Shown here: piece after piece, positions 9,602 through 20,388 of the stretch
Layout: each line of letters begins with the position of its first letter
Position numbering within the stretch: the stretch's first letter is position 1
DNA from: Prevotella dentasini JCM 15908
GTDB taxonomy: Bacteria; Bacteroidota; Bacteroidia; Bacteroidales; Bacteroidaceae
DNA: 64,000 nt
Assembly (NCBI RefSeq): GCF_000614065.1
Contig: NZ_BAKG01000018.1
Span: forward strand, 1 to 64,000
Direction: 5' to 3'
The notes under the pieces: model-generated
Told to the model about the DNA's origin: nothing
Databases searched by the model: none
Seen by the model: the letters and a program-made list of their open reading frames with translations, nothing else
Made by a program: the position numbers and the translations under genes

Positions 9602-9609
9602 TATTTTTG
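9602..9609 (+). promoter_or_regulatory. -7 element for the T9SS type B protein
   Basis: TATTTTTG followed by CAG, 86 bp upstream of the ATG at 9696. No clear -33 TTTG is visible. Confidence 0.6.
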
Positions 9610-9695
9610 CAGAAAATATAGCTGCACTCGGCAGACGAGAACAAGTTCTCTCTACGCTCATTGGCAATATTCTTGCAATTTAAAACAGAATATAG

Positions 9696-10391
9696 ATGAA
9701 ATCATTTCTTCTAAAAATATCGCTTTTCGTGGCTATGCTGTCCTGCACGGGTTTGGTTTCAGCGCAGGAATGTAATCCGTTCGGGGCATATACCAACAGG
9801 GACGGAGAGCCGGATACGCTGACCAGTTCGCTGGGCTTTTCCGGCTCGGCACCGCTTACGGTACGTTTTGAAGCCAATCCTGACGGCAATGTGGAGCCGG
9901 GAACTAACTTTGAATGGCATTTTACAGACCAGCGCAGTCCCCGTACCCCATTTCTCATCCGTTACGAGCAGGATACGGAGTACACATTCACTTCTGCCGG
10001 TTCGTTTAGTGTGCGTCTCTATCAGATTGTTGATGGCGATACCATCAGCATATACGACCCCATCACCGTCTCTATCAGCGAAAGCGAACTGCTGATGCCC
10101 AATGCTTTTTCTCCTAACGGAGACGGTATCAACGACATATATAAAGCGAAGAGCGGCTACAAAAGCATCGTGGAGTTCAAGGCTGTCGTCTTCAACAGAT
10201 GGGGGCAGAAGCTATACGAGTGGACTGACCCGGAAGACGGATGGGACGGAACCTTCCACGGGAAGAATGTGGCGGAAGGAGTTTATTTTGTCAATGTAAA
10301 GGCAAAGGGGGCTGACGGACGGGAGTTCCATATCAGGCGTGATGTAAATCTCCTCCGTGGGTACAACGAAACGACCACCACCCAGCCATAA
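9696..10391 (+). CDS. Small secreted protein with T9SS type B (gliding-motility) C-terminal domain
   Basis: A 231-residue protein with a signal peptide ([18 protein letters not shown]). A middle beta domain at about residues 45-130 resembles a PKD domain ([10 protein letters not shown], then [14 protein letters not shown]). The C-terminal type B sorting domain at about 137-222 shows [48 protein letters not shown] and a last strand DVNLLR. This domain directs export across the outer membrane by the type IX system. The protein is little more than adaptor plus signal, so it may be a small surface or matrix component. uvrA starts 21 bp downstream, so the two may be cotranscribed. Confidence 0.85.
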   Translation: MKSFLLKISLFVAMLSCTGLVSAQECNPFGAYTNRDGEPDTLTSSLGFSGSAPLTVRFEANPDGNVEPGTNFEWHFTDQRSPRTPFLIRYEQDTEYTFTSAGSFSVRLYQIVDGDTISIYDPITVSISESELLMPNAFSPNGDGINDIYKAKSGYKSIVEFKAVVFNRWGQKLYEWTDPEDGWDGTFHGKNVAEGVYFVNVKAKGADGREFHIRRDVNLLRGYNETTTTQP

Positions 10392-10412
10392 ATGAAAGGA
10401 TAACCAACAAAG

Positions 10413-13255
10413 ATGAACGATAACATAGAGGTTTTGGGAGCACGTGTCCATAACCTGAAGAATGTGGATGTAACCATTCCACGCAATTCGCTGACTGTAT
10501 TTACGGGGCTTTCCGGCTCGGGAAAGAGTTCGTTGGCTTTTGATACCATCTTTGCCGAGGGGCAGCGACGCTATATAGAGACATTCTCGGCCTACGCACG
10601 CAACTTTCTCGGCAATATGGAACGTCCCGACGTTGACAAGATTACGGGACTTTCGCCGGTCATCTCCATAGAACAAAAGACGACCAACAAGAATCCCCGT
10701 TCCACGGTGGGGACGACGACGGAAATCTATGACTATCTCCGACTGCTCTATGCCCGTGCCGGGGAGGCCTACTCGTATAGGAGCGGCGAGCGCATGGTAA
10801 GATACACGGAAGAGAAGGTTATCGAGATGATTATGCGCGACTACGACGGCCGGGGCATCTATATCCTTGCACCGCTCGTCCGCAATCGCAAGGGGCACTA
10901 CCGGGAACTCTTTGAACAGATGCGCCGCAAGGGTTATCTCTACATCCGCGTGGATGGTGAGATAAGGGAAATAGTGCGTGGCATGAAGGTCGACCGGTAC
11001 AAAAACCATAACATCGAAGTGGTTATCGACAAGATGAAGCTCGGTGGCATGGACACGGAGAAGCTGCGCGAACGTCTTTCTAAGACCGTTGCCACGGCCA
11101 TGAAGCAAGGCGACTCGCTTATCATGATTATGGATAAGGAGACCGGCAGCAGCAAATACTTTTCCAAAAGACTGATGGACCCCGTTACGGGCATCGCCTA
11201 CAAGGATGCCGCTCCCAATGTTTTTTCCTTCAATTCGCCCGAGGGGGCATGTCCGCACTGCAAGGGACTGGGAAAGATAAACGAGATAGACCTGTCAAAA
11301 GTAATCCCCGACGACACACAGACCATTCATGGCGGTGCCATCGTTCCGCTTGGGAAATACAAGAATCAGATGATTTTCTGGCAGATAGATGCCATTCTCT
11401 CCAAATACGATTGTACGCTGAAAACCCCCGTCAGGGATATTCCCAAGGAGGCAATGGCCGAGGTGCTCTATGGTTCCTTGGAGAATGTGCGTATTTCCAA
11501 GGAATTGGTGCATACCACGTCAGACTATTTCGTGGCGTTCGACGGCATCGTCAAGTATCTCCGCACGGTCATGGAGACCGACGACTCTGCCAACGGGAAG
11601 AAGTGGGCCGACCAGTTCATTGCCGAGAAAACCTGTCCCGAATGTCGCGGACAAAGGCTCAACCGCGAGGCGCTTTCCTACCGGGTGTGGGACAAGAATA
11701 TTGCCGAACTCGCCAATATGGACATCGCCGAGCTGAAAGAGTGGATGGACCATCTGGAAGAGCATCTTGACGAGAAGCAGAAGAGGATTGCCACAGAGAT
11801 TGTAAAGGAAATCCGCAAGCGGATAGACTTTCTGCTTGATGTCGGACTTAACTACCTCGCTCTCGACAGGCAGAGCGCAACGCTGTCGGGAGGAGAGAGT
11901 CAGCGCATCCGGCTGGCGACGCAGATTGGCTCGCAGCTCGTCAACGTGCTCTACATCCTTGACGAACCTTCCATCGGATTGCACCAGCGGGACAACGAAA
12001 GGCTCATCAGCTCGCTCAAGGAACTGCGCGACCTCGGCAATACGGTTATTGTTGTGGAGCACGATGAAGACATGATGCGTGCTGCCGACTGGATAGTCGA
12101 CATAGGGCCGAAGGCCGGACGGAAAGGCGGCGAAGTCGTTTTCCAAGGAACATCCGGGGATATGCTGAAGACGCACACGCTGACAGCGCAGTACCTGAAC
12201 GGCGAACAGACTATACAGATTCCCGAAAAGCGGAGGGACGGAAACGGCAAGTCGATATGGCTGCGGGGCTGTAGAGGAAACAACCTCAAAGGCGTAGACG
12301 TGGAGTTTCCGCTCGGTCGGCTGATAGTAGTAACGGGCGTGTCGGGCTCGGGCAAGAGCACGCTCATCAACGAAACCTTGCAACCCATTCTCTCACAGCA
12401 TTTCTACCGCTCGCTGAAAAAGCCGATGCCCTACGATGCCATTGAAGGCATGGAGAGTGTAGACAAGGTGGTAAGCGTGGACCAAAGCCCGATAGGCCGC
12501 ACTCCGAGGAGCAATCCTGCCACCTATACGGGCGTATTCTCTGACATCCGTCAGCTTTTTGTCAGCCTGCCCGAAGCAAAAATACGCGGCTACAAGCCGG
12601 GACGCTTCTCGTTCAACGTAAAGGGAGGACGCTGCGAAGCCTGCGGAGGAAACGGATACAAGACCATAGAGATGAACTTTCTGCCCGACGTGATGGTGCC
12701 TTGCGAGGTATGCCACGGCAAACGCTACAACCGCGAGACGCTCGAAGTGCGCTTCAAGGGAAAGTCCATAGCCGACGTGCTCGACATGACGGTCAACATG
12801 GCGGTGGAGTTCTTCGAGAATGTACCTCAGATTCTCCCACGCATCAAGGCGTTGCAGGACGTAGGACTCGGCTATATCAAGCTCGGGCAAAGCTCTACTA
12901 CTCTGTCTGGTGGCGAGAGCAGCGTGTGAAGCTCGCCACAGAACTTGCCAAGAAGGACACGGGCAAGACGCTCTACATACTCGACGAGCCTACGACGGGA
13001 CTCCATTTCGAGGATATACGCATCCTGATGGGCGTACTCCAAAAACTTGTAGACCGGGGCAATACGGTGATTATCATTGAGCACAACCTCGACGTTATCA
13101 AGCTCGCTGACTATATTATCGACATGGGACCTGACGGCGGACGTGGCGGCGGGCAGGTGTTGGCTACGGGAACTCCCGAAGCCATTGTCCAAGGCGGCAG
13201 GGGCGTAACCTCCCGTTTTCTGTCAGCAGCCCTTCAGCCACGCAACCCGGTATAG
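10413..13255 (+). CDS. uvrA: Excinuclease ABC subunit A, frameshifted near the second signature motif
   Basis: DNA-damage recognition ATPase of nucleotide excision repair, about 946 residues when restored. Visible parts are Walker [10 protein letters not shown] near residue 33, a zinc motif CPHCKGLG, signature [16 protein letters not shown], Walker [13 protein letters not shown], second Walker [10 protein letters not shown] near 645, zinc motif CEACGGNG near 735, and final Walker [13 protein letters not shown]. The frame breaks at about 12915: the first frame stops at 12929 after LSGGES, and the rest ([16 protein letters not shown]) continues one frame over to 13255. One added C (AGC CAG CGT) restores GESQRVKLA. 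As written, the protein would lose the second Walker B, so a sequencing error or a true repair defect must be distinguished. Confidence 0.95.
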
Positions 13256-13460
13256 CCGGCGGTTCTCTGTCAAGAAGATGGAAGTCCGGCGGTAGGCGGA
13301 GGAGGCTTAGCGACGACAGAATCTCCATCCGTGCCCGTCTTTCCAAGGTTCTCTGAAGGAATGGCAGAAGTAGGGGGAGGGCCTGTACGGAAATATTCAT
13401 AGCAGTGTAGAATGTAAGGAAAATTCAGTCTCGTAGCTTCAAAGTATTGGGATGGCTGCG

Positions 13461-13521
13461 TGAAAACGGCACTTTCGCACGACGAAAGTGCCGTTTTCGT
13501 CATCTGAAAGTGTCTTGTCCG
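13461..13521. repeat. 22-bp-pitch palindrome triplet, locus B
   Basis: Units lie at 13461-13477, 13483-13499 and 13505-13521 (the last degenerate) with 5-bp spacers. It is downstream of uvrA. The remainder of 13256-13777 has no supported gene. Confidence 0.82.
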
Positions 13522-13777
13522 TTCTGCGAAGATTCCGCTATAAGCGTTCTGCCTTGTAATTATCTGTACCCCAGTATTTTATTCCCATGTTTCGAGTAAC
13601 TCGGGAAGCTAGATTCACGACGGATATTTGGAACATTCTGTCAAGAAGTTTTACGATGGGGAATCCTCACTGCCTATCCGTGAAATGCCGTGCAGGCGTA
13701 TGCACCCGTGCCGGGCTTGCATGGTGTGTGGATTTGTTTTTTCGGCTGACAATCTCTGTTATGTCGGAAAAAATAAT

Positions 13778-13785
13778 TAAATTTG
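13778..13785 (+). promoter_or_regulatory. -7 element of the B12 operon
   Basis: TAAATTTG followed by CATCC, immediately upstream of the cobalamin riboswitch, so the aptamer would start a few bases into the transcript. Confidence 0.7.
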
Positions 13786-13792
13786 CATCCGC

Positions 13793-13950
13793 AATAGGTT
13801 CATTCACAAATGATTAAAAAGGGAATTCGGTGCGACTCCGAAACTGTCCCGCAGCTGTAAGTCGTCTCTTTTGTGCAAGCAATGCCACTGACCACGGAGG
13901 TTGGGAAGGTGCTTGCCAAGTTTGGACAACGAAGTCAGAAGACCTGCCAT
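13793..13950 (+). promoter_or_regulatory. Cobalamin riboswitch
   Basis: Leader RNA that senses adenosylcobalamin or related B12 forms and normally shuts off expression when B12 is plentiful. The conserved parts are in order: AGGTTCAT at the 5' end, GGGAATTCGGTG near 13821, CCGAAACTGTCCCGCAGCTG to 13857, GCCACTG at 13884-13890, and the closing GTCAGAAGACCTGCC at 13934-13948. A GC-rich hairpin (GGTGCC pairing with GGGCACC) follows at about 13961-13989 and may belong to the expression platform. It precedes the btuB-like gene by about 210 bp. Confidence 0.95.
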
Positions 13951-14163
13951 TGCAGTCTGGTGCCGCCTTCGAGGACGGGCAGGGCACCGAAACATAAATT
14001 CTTAAGAGTCCGTAGGTTTCCTTGCAAGGGCAGGGAGTGGCAGGCAGGAGCTTAAATCCATGCTTCTGCACCGGTTGTCGGCGTGTGGTCTTGGGTTCCG
14101 TCTTGCTCCGACTGTCATCCCTCTTTCGGGTGTTGCTCCTCCGTATCTTCCAAAATAACGAGA

Positions 14164-16190
14164 ATGAGACTACAAATCACATTGCTTTTCCTGTTATTGC
14201 CTCTGTCGCTTCTGGCACAGACGGCAGGCGAAGACTCCACCCATGCTATTGATGAGGTGGTGGTGGTCTCACGGCTGACGCAGCGCGAGGTCATCCCCTC
14301 GCAGCAGCTGAAGGGCGAGACGCTGCAACGGCTCAGTGCGCAGAGCATTGCCGATGCCCTCCGCTATTTTGCCGGTTTGCAGCTGAAGGACTATGGCGGC
14401 GTCGGAGGAATAAAGACGGTAGACATCCGCAGCATGGGGACGAACCATCTCGGAGTCTTTTACGACGGCATAGAGTTGGGCAACGCACAGAACGGACAGA
14501 TAGACCTCGGGCAATTCTCGCTTGACAATGTAGACGAGATAACGCTCTACAACGGACAGAAGAGTGCCATCTTCCAGCCTGCATCCGATTTCGGCAATGC
14601 CGGAAGCGTATATATCCGCACCCGTCGTCCCCGTTTCGGTCCGGGAAAGGCCTATAACCTGTGCCTGAACGCCAAATATGGGTCGGGCGATTTGTTCAAT
14701 GTCTCCACGCTGTGGGAGCACCGTCTTTCACCGGCCGTGTCGGTTTCGGTCAATGGGGCGTTCCTTTCTTCGAGCGGCAGGTACAGATTCAGATACAGAC
14801 GTGTTACCCCGATGGGACAGGTGGCGTATGACACCACGGCAGTGAGGCAGAATGGAGACATCCATGCAGAGCGGTTGGAGGCGAACCTCCACGGAATCTT
14901 TTCCCGTGGCTACTGGAATGCAAAGGCATATCTCTATAATTCCGAACGGGGCATACCGGGGGCGATTGTCAACAACGTATGGCGGAGGGGCGAGCGGCAG
15001 GCAGACGTGAACTCGTTTTTTCAGGCTCGCTTTCAGAAAGACCTTTCCGACCGTTTCTCTACGCAGTGGCTGGCAAAGTATGCGTACTATCGGACACATT
15101 ATATTAATAGGGACACGACGCAACTGCCCGTAGACAACCGCTATTGGCAGCAGGAGGTGTATCTCTCCACGGCCAATGTGTGCGAGCTGATGCGCAACTG
15201 GAGCATGTCGCTGTCGTATGATTTCCGTTGGAACAAGCTCAATGCCGACACCTACCGCTTTGTATTTCCTACGCGTTTCTCCCATCTCGTCAGTCTGGCA
15301 ATGGCACTTGATGCGCACAGGGTAAGGCTGCAAGGCTCTGTCCTTGCCACTTTTGTCCACGACATTCTTCATCCCCGGCAGCCGATGACTGGCGGCTCGT
15401 CGGGCAAGACGCTTACCAAGCTGACCCCGGCCCTCTTTGTCGATGTGCCGCTTCTCCGTCCCCGGCACTCTGCTTCCGCCTCTCTCGACCTTCGGGCGTT
15501 TGTCAAGCGCAGTTTCCGCATGCCGACTTTCAACGACCTCTACTATACCGACTTCGGCAATTCAAGCCTCCGTCCCGAATCGGCGACACAATATAATCTC
15601 GGCATTGTCTTCCGTCGCGAGCGTTGTCAGGGCCTCCTCCGAAGCTGGGACATTCAGGCCGACGGCTATTACAATACCGTTCACGACAAGATTATCGCCT
15701 ATCCGAAAGGGCAGCAGTTCCGCTGGACGATGCTAAATCTCGGCCGTGTCCATATCACGGGGCTTGATGTCTCGGCAGCTATGATGCTTCAGCCGTTCCG
15801 CGGTCTTTCTCTTAGCTGCCGGCTGCAATACACCTATCAGGATGCACGCGACGTTTCCGACCCTGCTACGCCTTACTACCGCGACCAGATACCCTATATT
15901 CCCTACAACAGTGGCTCTGCTGTCGTCAGTGCCTCCTATATGGCTGGTCGTTCAATTACAGCTGCATCTATACGGGCCACCGTTACAACGGGCAGGAGAA
16001 CATCCGATACAACCATGCCGAACCTTGGTACACCCACGACGTCAGTCTGCAATATCGGTTCCACCTCGGCAAGGCATCGTTGAAGGCTCTTGTGGAGGTC
16101 AACAACCTGCTTAACCAGCAGTACGACGTCATTTTGAACTATCCAATGCCGGGGAGAAATGGGAAGATAGGTGTGGAAATGGAAATCTGA
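14164..16190 (+). CDS. btuB: TonB-dependent receptor, BtuB-like, frameshifted near the 3' end
   Basis: Outer-membrane receptor likely importing cobalamin with TonB energy, inferred from the riboswitch and neighbours. ATG 14164 is chosen because it opens a clean signal peptide (LLFLLLPLSLLAQ). A TonB-box-like EVVVVSRL is near residue 33, the plug domain follows (LKDYGGVGGIKTVDIRSMG, about 85-100), and many amphipathic strands make up the barrel. The frame breaks at about 15944; one added base continues WSFNYSCIYTGHRYNGQ and ends in a normal last strand GKIGVEMEI at 16190. No carboxypeptidase-like N-terminal domain is present, which fits BtuB rather than SusC. Confidence 0.88.
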
Positions 16191-16520
16191 AGTGTCTTCC
16201 ACGCACTCTGAAAGTCTTTCCAAGTCTCTCCGAAGGAGGGTAGGCCGGGTTGCCCGTGTTTCGGAATGGCTATAGGGGAAACGGGTATGGGTCGGATGAC
16301 GGGCTAATTATGGCTGCATGGCTGTACCACATCCTCTCCGAGAGGCGTTTGGAGTCTTTGGCTGAGTGTCCTGTATGAAGAAAATAATAGCATAGTTGTC
16401 CCATATCCTTTCCTTGGAGAGGGGGTTGGGAAAGTCTTTAACAAGATGAACAATATACAAAAGACAATGACATGGCCGTTCCGCGTCTTCTTCTCGGGAG
16501 GGTCTCGGGAAGGTTTCAGG

Positions 16521-17603
16521 ATGGCTTGGAAAGGCTTCCTCTTCCTCTTTCTCCTTGCGTCTTGCCGCAACGATGCCACGCTCATCTATCCCGACGACGC
16601 GCAGACAGGGGGAATGTCGGAGAGCAGCTACAAGGGAATGTACGTGCTCAACGAGGGGAATATGGGTTCCAACAAGGCGACGCTCGATTTCCTCGACTTT
16701 GCTTCGGGCACTTATTCGCGCAATATCTATCCGTCGCGGAATCCCTCGCAGGTGCTTGAATTGGGAGACGTGGGCAACGACGTCAAGATTTACGGCGGCA
16801 GTCTGTGGATGGTCATCAATCAATCTAATAAGGTTGAGGTTGCCGATGCGCGTACTGCGGTCAGCCGTGGGCATGTTTCAGTTCCCAACGGCCGCTATCT
16901 GGCGTTCAGCGGTGGCTTTGCCTACGTCAGTTCCTACGTCGGGCGCATCAACAGTGAGAGTGTTTTGGGAGCAGTATATAAGGTAGACACACTCTCGTTG
17001 CAGGTTGTAGACACGTGTATCGTGGGCTATCAGCCTGAGGAAATGGCTGTTGTGAGCGGCAGGCTCTACGTGGCCAACAGCGGAGGTTACAATCCCATGC
17101 AGGGAAAGGACTACGACCGCACGGTCAGTGTGATAGACCTGTCTTCGTTCGGGGTAGTACGAACCATTGATGTTGCCCCGAACCTCTTTCGGGTGCGTGC
17201 CGACAGATACGGCAATGTGTGGGTTTCGTCGCGCGGCGACTATGCTTCCGTGCCGTCAAGGTTGTATGAACTCTATGCCGATGAGGTCGTTGGAAGCGTG
17301 GATGTGCCTGTCAGCGACTTCGATTTCCTTGGCGACTCGCTCATTTATCAAGGCGACGGGCACGTCGGAATCATTGATGTACGCACGGGCAAAGTCGTCA
17401 ACGACCGTTTTCTCCGTCCTGTCTCCCCTCCGCTCCGTACTCCTTACGGGCTGATAGCAGACCCGTCGAACGGCAATATATACGTGATGGATGCCACCAA
17501 CTACGTCTCCAGCGGAAAGCTGTACTGCTTTGACCGCCACGGCAACTATCAATGGGACACGTGGACGGGCGATATTCCCGGGCATGCCTGCTTCCTCCGA
17601 TAG
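16521..17603 (+). CDS. BtuG-like surface lipoprotein, YncE-type beta-propeller
   Basis: A lipoprotein of about 360 residues. ATG 16521 gives a textbook lipoprotein signal, MAWKGFLFLFLLASC, with the acylated Cys at residue 15; ATG 16446 would add 25 residues. Repeated blade motifs (MYVLNEGN, SVIDLSSFGVVRTIDV, NVWVSSRGDY, NIYVMDATNYVSSGKLYCF) indicate a beta-propeller of the YncE/DUF5074 kind. In Bacteroides, BtuG proteins of this type sit on BtuB and capture B12 with very high affinity. The position directly after a riboswitch-controlled btuB supports that role; cobalamin binding itself is inferred. Confidence 0.78.
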   Translation: MAWKGFLFLFLLASCRNDATLIYPDDAQTGGMSESSYKGMYVLNEGNMGSNKATLDFLDFASGTYSRNIYPSRNPSQVLELGDVGNDVKIYGGSLWMVINQSNKVEVADARTAVSRGHVSVPNGRYLAFSGGFAYVSSYVGRINSESVLGAVYKVDTLSLQVVDTCIVGYQPEEMAVVSGRLYVANSGGYNPMQGKDYDRTVSVIDLSSFGVVRTIDVAPNLFRVRADRYGNVWVSSRGDYASVPSRLYELYADEVVGSVDVPVSDFDFLGDSLIYQGDGHVGIIDVRTGKVVNDRFLRPVSPPLRTPYGLIADPSNGNIYVMDATNYVSSGKLYCFDRHGNYQWDTWTGDIPGHACFLR

Positions 17604-17714
17604 CCTGCTCCTGCTCCGCCACTCCTGCTTCCTATGCAATAGCGTCCTGCCTTACCGTCCGTCGTGTTGCAATACCGTCGCAGCCCACCCTTCAAACCGA
17701 CAAACAAAGAAACA

Positions 17715-18722
17715 ATGAGAATCTTTTCCACTATCCGAAAGACTGCCGGCAGCCTGCTGCTCCTTGTCCTTTCACTTCCTCTTTCAGCCCAGAACTCTCC
17801 TTATATCAGGGCAGTAGACGAGTACGTCCCGGCCCCCGGGCAGTTCGTCAACAGCTTGCCCGAACTGTCGGCCAGCGATACGCCCGAGACTGCGGCAGCC
17901 AAATGTACCTCGGAAATAGGCGGCAAGGAAGGCATTGTTACCTTAGGTGGGTATGGCGGATATATCACTTTTCATTTCGACCATCCCGTCGTGAACGTGC
18001 AGGGTGCCTACGATCTCTACATAAAAGGCAATGCGCACGAAGGCAGCAGTGAGCCGGGCATCGTCATGGTATCGCAGGACGAGAACGGGAACGGGCTACC
18101 CGACGATACGTGGTACGAACTTTCGGGCAGTGCCGATACGGACAGCATCGGCCGGGTAGACTACGACTATACCATTACCTATACGAAATCGGACTTGCAA
18201 GATGTCCCTTGGACAGACAGCAGGGGCAACAGCGGCGTAGTGGCACGGAACGAATACCACAATCAGGAGTATTTCCCGCTCTGGTTGCCGTCGCCCCTCA
18301 CCTTCCACGGTACGCGTCTTCCAGACAACGGCTTCGACCGTTCGGGCAAGGGGATATACTGGGTACAGAACACTTTTGCCTACGGATATGTGGACAATGT
18401 GGCCGATTCCATCGGGTCATGCTTCAATATCGGGCATGCGGTAGACCGACACCGCCAGTCCGTCCATCTCCCCTCCATAGACTTTGTACGGGTCTATAGT
18501 GCAGTCAATCAGCAGTGCGGATGGATAGGGGAGACCTCTACTGAGGTATGCAGGGCGGTAGACCTGCACCCGACAGCGACACTCATCGGCCCTGTCAGTG
18601 CTTCGCCTGCCCGTCTGCTGCGCATCTTCAGTCTTGACGGGCGGACATTGCAGCATGTGCGGAGAGGTGTCAACATACTGCAATATACTGACGGTACAAT
18701 AAAGAAAATCCATATAAAATAA
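17715..18722 (+). CDS. Secreted surface protein of the B12 operon with T9SS-type C-terminus
   Basis: A protein of 335 residues. ATG 17715 gives a signal peptide (AGSLLLLVLSLPLSAQ); an upstream GTG at 17664 would add an unlikely leader. The body is beta-rich with an apparent calcium-type loop DENGNGLPDDTWYE near residues 120-135. The C-terminus LLRIFSLDGRTLQHVRRGV followed by a short DGTIKKIHIK end resembles the short T9SS type A signals common in Prevotella, and matches that of the next gene. No lipobox is seen. The role is unknown, but the position in the operon suggests cobalamin capture or relay. Confidence 0.75.
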   Translation: MRIFSTIRKTAGSLLLLVLSLPLSAQNSPYIRAVDEYVPAPGQFVNSLPELSASDTPETAAAKCTSEIGGKEGIVTLGGYGGYITFHFDHPVVNVQGAYDLYIKGNAHEGSSEPGIVMVSQDENGNGLPDDTWYELSGSADTDSIGRVDYDYTITYTKSDLQDVPWTDSRGNSGVVARNEYHNQEYFPLWLPSPLTFHGTRLPDNGFDRSGKGIYWVQNTFAYGYVDNVADSIGSCFNIGHAVDRHRQSVHLPSIDFVRVYSAVNQQCGWIGETSTEVCRAVDLHPTATLIGPVSASPARLLRIFSLDGRTLQHVRRGVNILQYTDGTIKKIHIK

Positions 18723-18738
18723 TTTAAAACAAACGCTT

Positions 18739-20328
18739 ATGAACAAGTATTTCTACGTTTTTGCCCTTGCTGCTGCCCTCACCGTGCAGCCTGCCTTGGC
18801 ACAAAGCGGCGATGATGATGTCATCACCGACTCCGTAGCCTCCTTCGACGACATTCAGCTCGATGCCAACGGCTACTACAACGGAGCTGACCAGATGGGC
18901 GGTGCCTACAGCGGTGCCTATCTGTTCTACAACTTCTACAATGCCACGTATGGTTCGTGGACCGGCTTCTCCGTCTCCAACAGGCAGGAAACCGATTTCA
19001 AGAACTATGCCGAAAGCCAGTATAACAGCTGCGTAGGGCACGGTGTGAACAATTCGGAGAACTATGCCGTCTACTTTTACAGCAACTACGGCATAGAGAA
19101 GGAGATAGACACAGCACCCATCCAAGACAGAAACGGCAATAAAATAAAGGCAAAGGGTTTCTACGTAACCAATTCGGCGTGGAACCGCCACGCCTATCTT
19201 AACGGCGACGGCATGACTCCCGGGGCTTTCGCAACAGGCGACTGGTGCAAGCTGACGGTCTATGGCGTAACAGGAGAGGAAATTGCAGACTCGGTAGAAT
19301 ACTATCTGGCAGACTACCGCTCTGGCAATCCGGCTGCCCACCGCTTTGTGAACGACTGGGAATGGATAGACATTTCAGCATTGGGCGAGGTGGATCAGCT
19401 GAACTTCAAGATTACTTCCAGCCGCAAGAACGACTACGGCATGACGACGCCTGCCTATTTCTGCATGGACGACTTCGCAGGCGAGGCACCCAAGGCGGGT
19501 AACGGTCTGGGAGTAGTAGACTTTGAGGGAGCTGCTCCGCTCAATGCCGACGGCTACTATAATGGCTCCGACGAGGAAGGCGGATTCTCTTCCCATGGCT
19601 TCCATTTCGCCACCAACTACTTCTCCGACTACAACTACTGGTCGGGCACGGGGCTTTCCAACCGTACCGATACCGGCTTTGAGAGCTATGTACTGGGCCA
19701 GTGGAACTCTACCATGGGGCACGGCTACAAGAACTCTTCCACATACGCCGTTGTCTATCCGCAGGGAGAAAGCATAGAAGTTGAGGCCGCACCGGCTACC
19801 ATCAGCGGCTTCTACGTAGGGCTGAACAGCTATGTCCGCAATGCCATAGAGGCGGGCGACGGCATGACTCCGGGTGCTTTCACGACGGGAGACTGGTACA
19901 AACTCTCCATCATAGGGCTTGATGAAAAGGGCGGGAAGAAGGATACGATAGACTACTACCTTGCCGACTACCGCTCTGCCAGCGAGGCCGACCACTACTA
20001 TATCAAGGACTGGAGCTGGATAGACCTCACGAAACTCGGCGAGGTCAAGGGTATCACCTTCCGGTTATCAAGCAGTCGCAACAACGACTACGGCATGACG
20101 ACACCCGGATACTTCCTGATGGACAACTTCAACGGCACGTACGACGGCGAGAGCGACAGGCTCGCTACCGGCATCGGGGCTGTAGAAGCCGTTACGGAGG
20201 TGAACAAGCCGCGCAACTTAACAACGGGCATCTACTCGCTCGACGGCCGCAAGCTCAACAAGATGCAACGCGGCATCAACATTGTCCGCATGGCTGACGG
20301 AACGACACGCAAGATTCTCCAAAGGTAA
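18739..20328 (+). CDS. Tandem DUF4465 secreted protein, BtuH-like candidate
   Basis: A 529-residue protein with a signal peptide (FALAAALTVQPALAQ). Two homologous DUF4465 domains lie at about residues 32-255 and 258-475. Both contain ANGYYNG or ADGYYNG, an NYAV or TYAV strand, GDGMTPGAF, TGDW, YYLADYRS, W-WID, and NDYGMTTP near the end of each copy. The C-terminus (IYSLDGRKLNKMQRGINIV, ending TTRKILQR) is a T9SS-like sorting signal. B12-binding BtuH proteins of Bacteroides belong, to my knowledge, to this family but are lipoproteins; this one lacks a lipobox. It is last in the operon, 16 bp after the previous gene, and is followed by a strong terminator. Confidence 0.82.
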   Translation: MNKYFYVFALAAALTVQPALAQSGDDDVITDSVASFDDIQLDANGYYNGADQMGGAYSGAYLFYNFYNATYGSWTGFSVSNRQETDFKNYAESQYNSCVGHGVNNSENYAVYFYSNYGIEKEIDTAPIQDRNGNKIKAKGFYVTNSAWNRHAYLNGDGMTPGAFATGDWCKLTVYGVTGEEIADSVEYYLADYRSGNPAAHRFVNDWEWIDISALGEVDQLNFKITSSRKNDYGMTTPAYFCMDDFAGEAPKAGNGLGVVDFEGAAPLNADGYYNGSDEEGGFSSHGFHFATNYFSDYNYWSGTGLSNRTDTGFESYVLGQWNSTMGHGYKNSSTYAVVYPQGESIEVEAAPATISGFYVGLNSYVRNAIEAGDGMTPGAFTTGDWYKLSIIGLDEKGGKKDTIDYYLADYRSASEADHYYIKDWSWIDLTKLGEVKGITFRLSSSRNNDYGMTTPGYFLMDNFNGTYDGESDRLATGIGAVEAVTEVNKPRNLTTGIYSLDGRKLNKMQRGINIVRMADGTTRKILQR

Positions 20329-20388
20329 TTTTCCGGGTCGGGGTACTTCTGCGCCACGAATGGTGAAGTATCCTTACCCTTTGACGCT

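Noticed and set aside
13587..14252. Several plus-strand frames across the cobalamin riboswitch
   Set aside because: They overlap conserved riboswitch elements and have no coding signature; the structured RNA explains the sequence.
16190..16445. Possible short gene between btuB and the BtuG-like gene
   Set aside because: Only short frames without ribosome site or homology are seen; the space is better read as intergenic.
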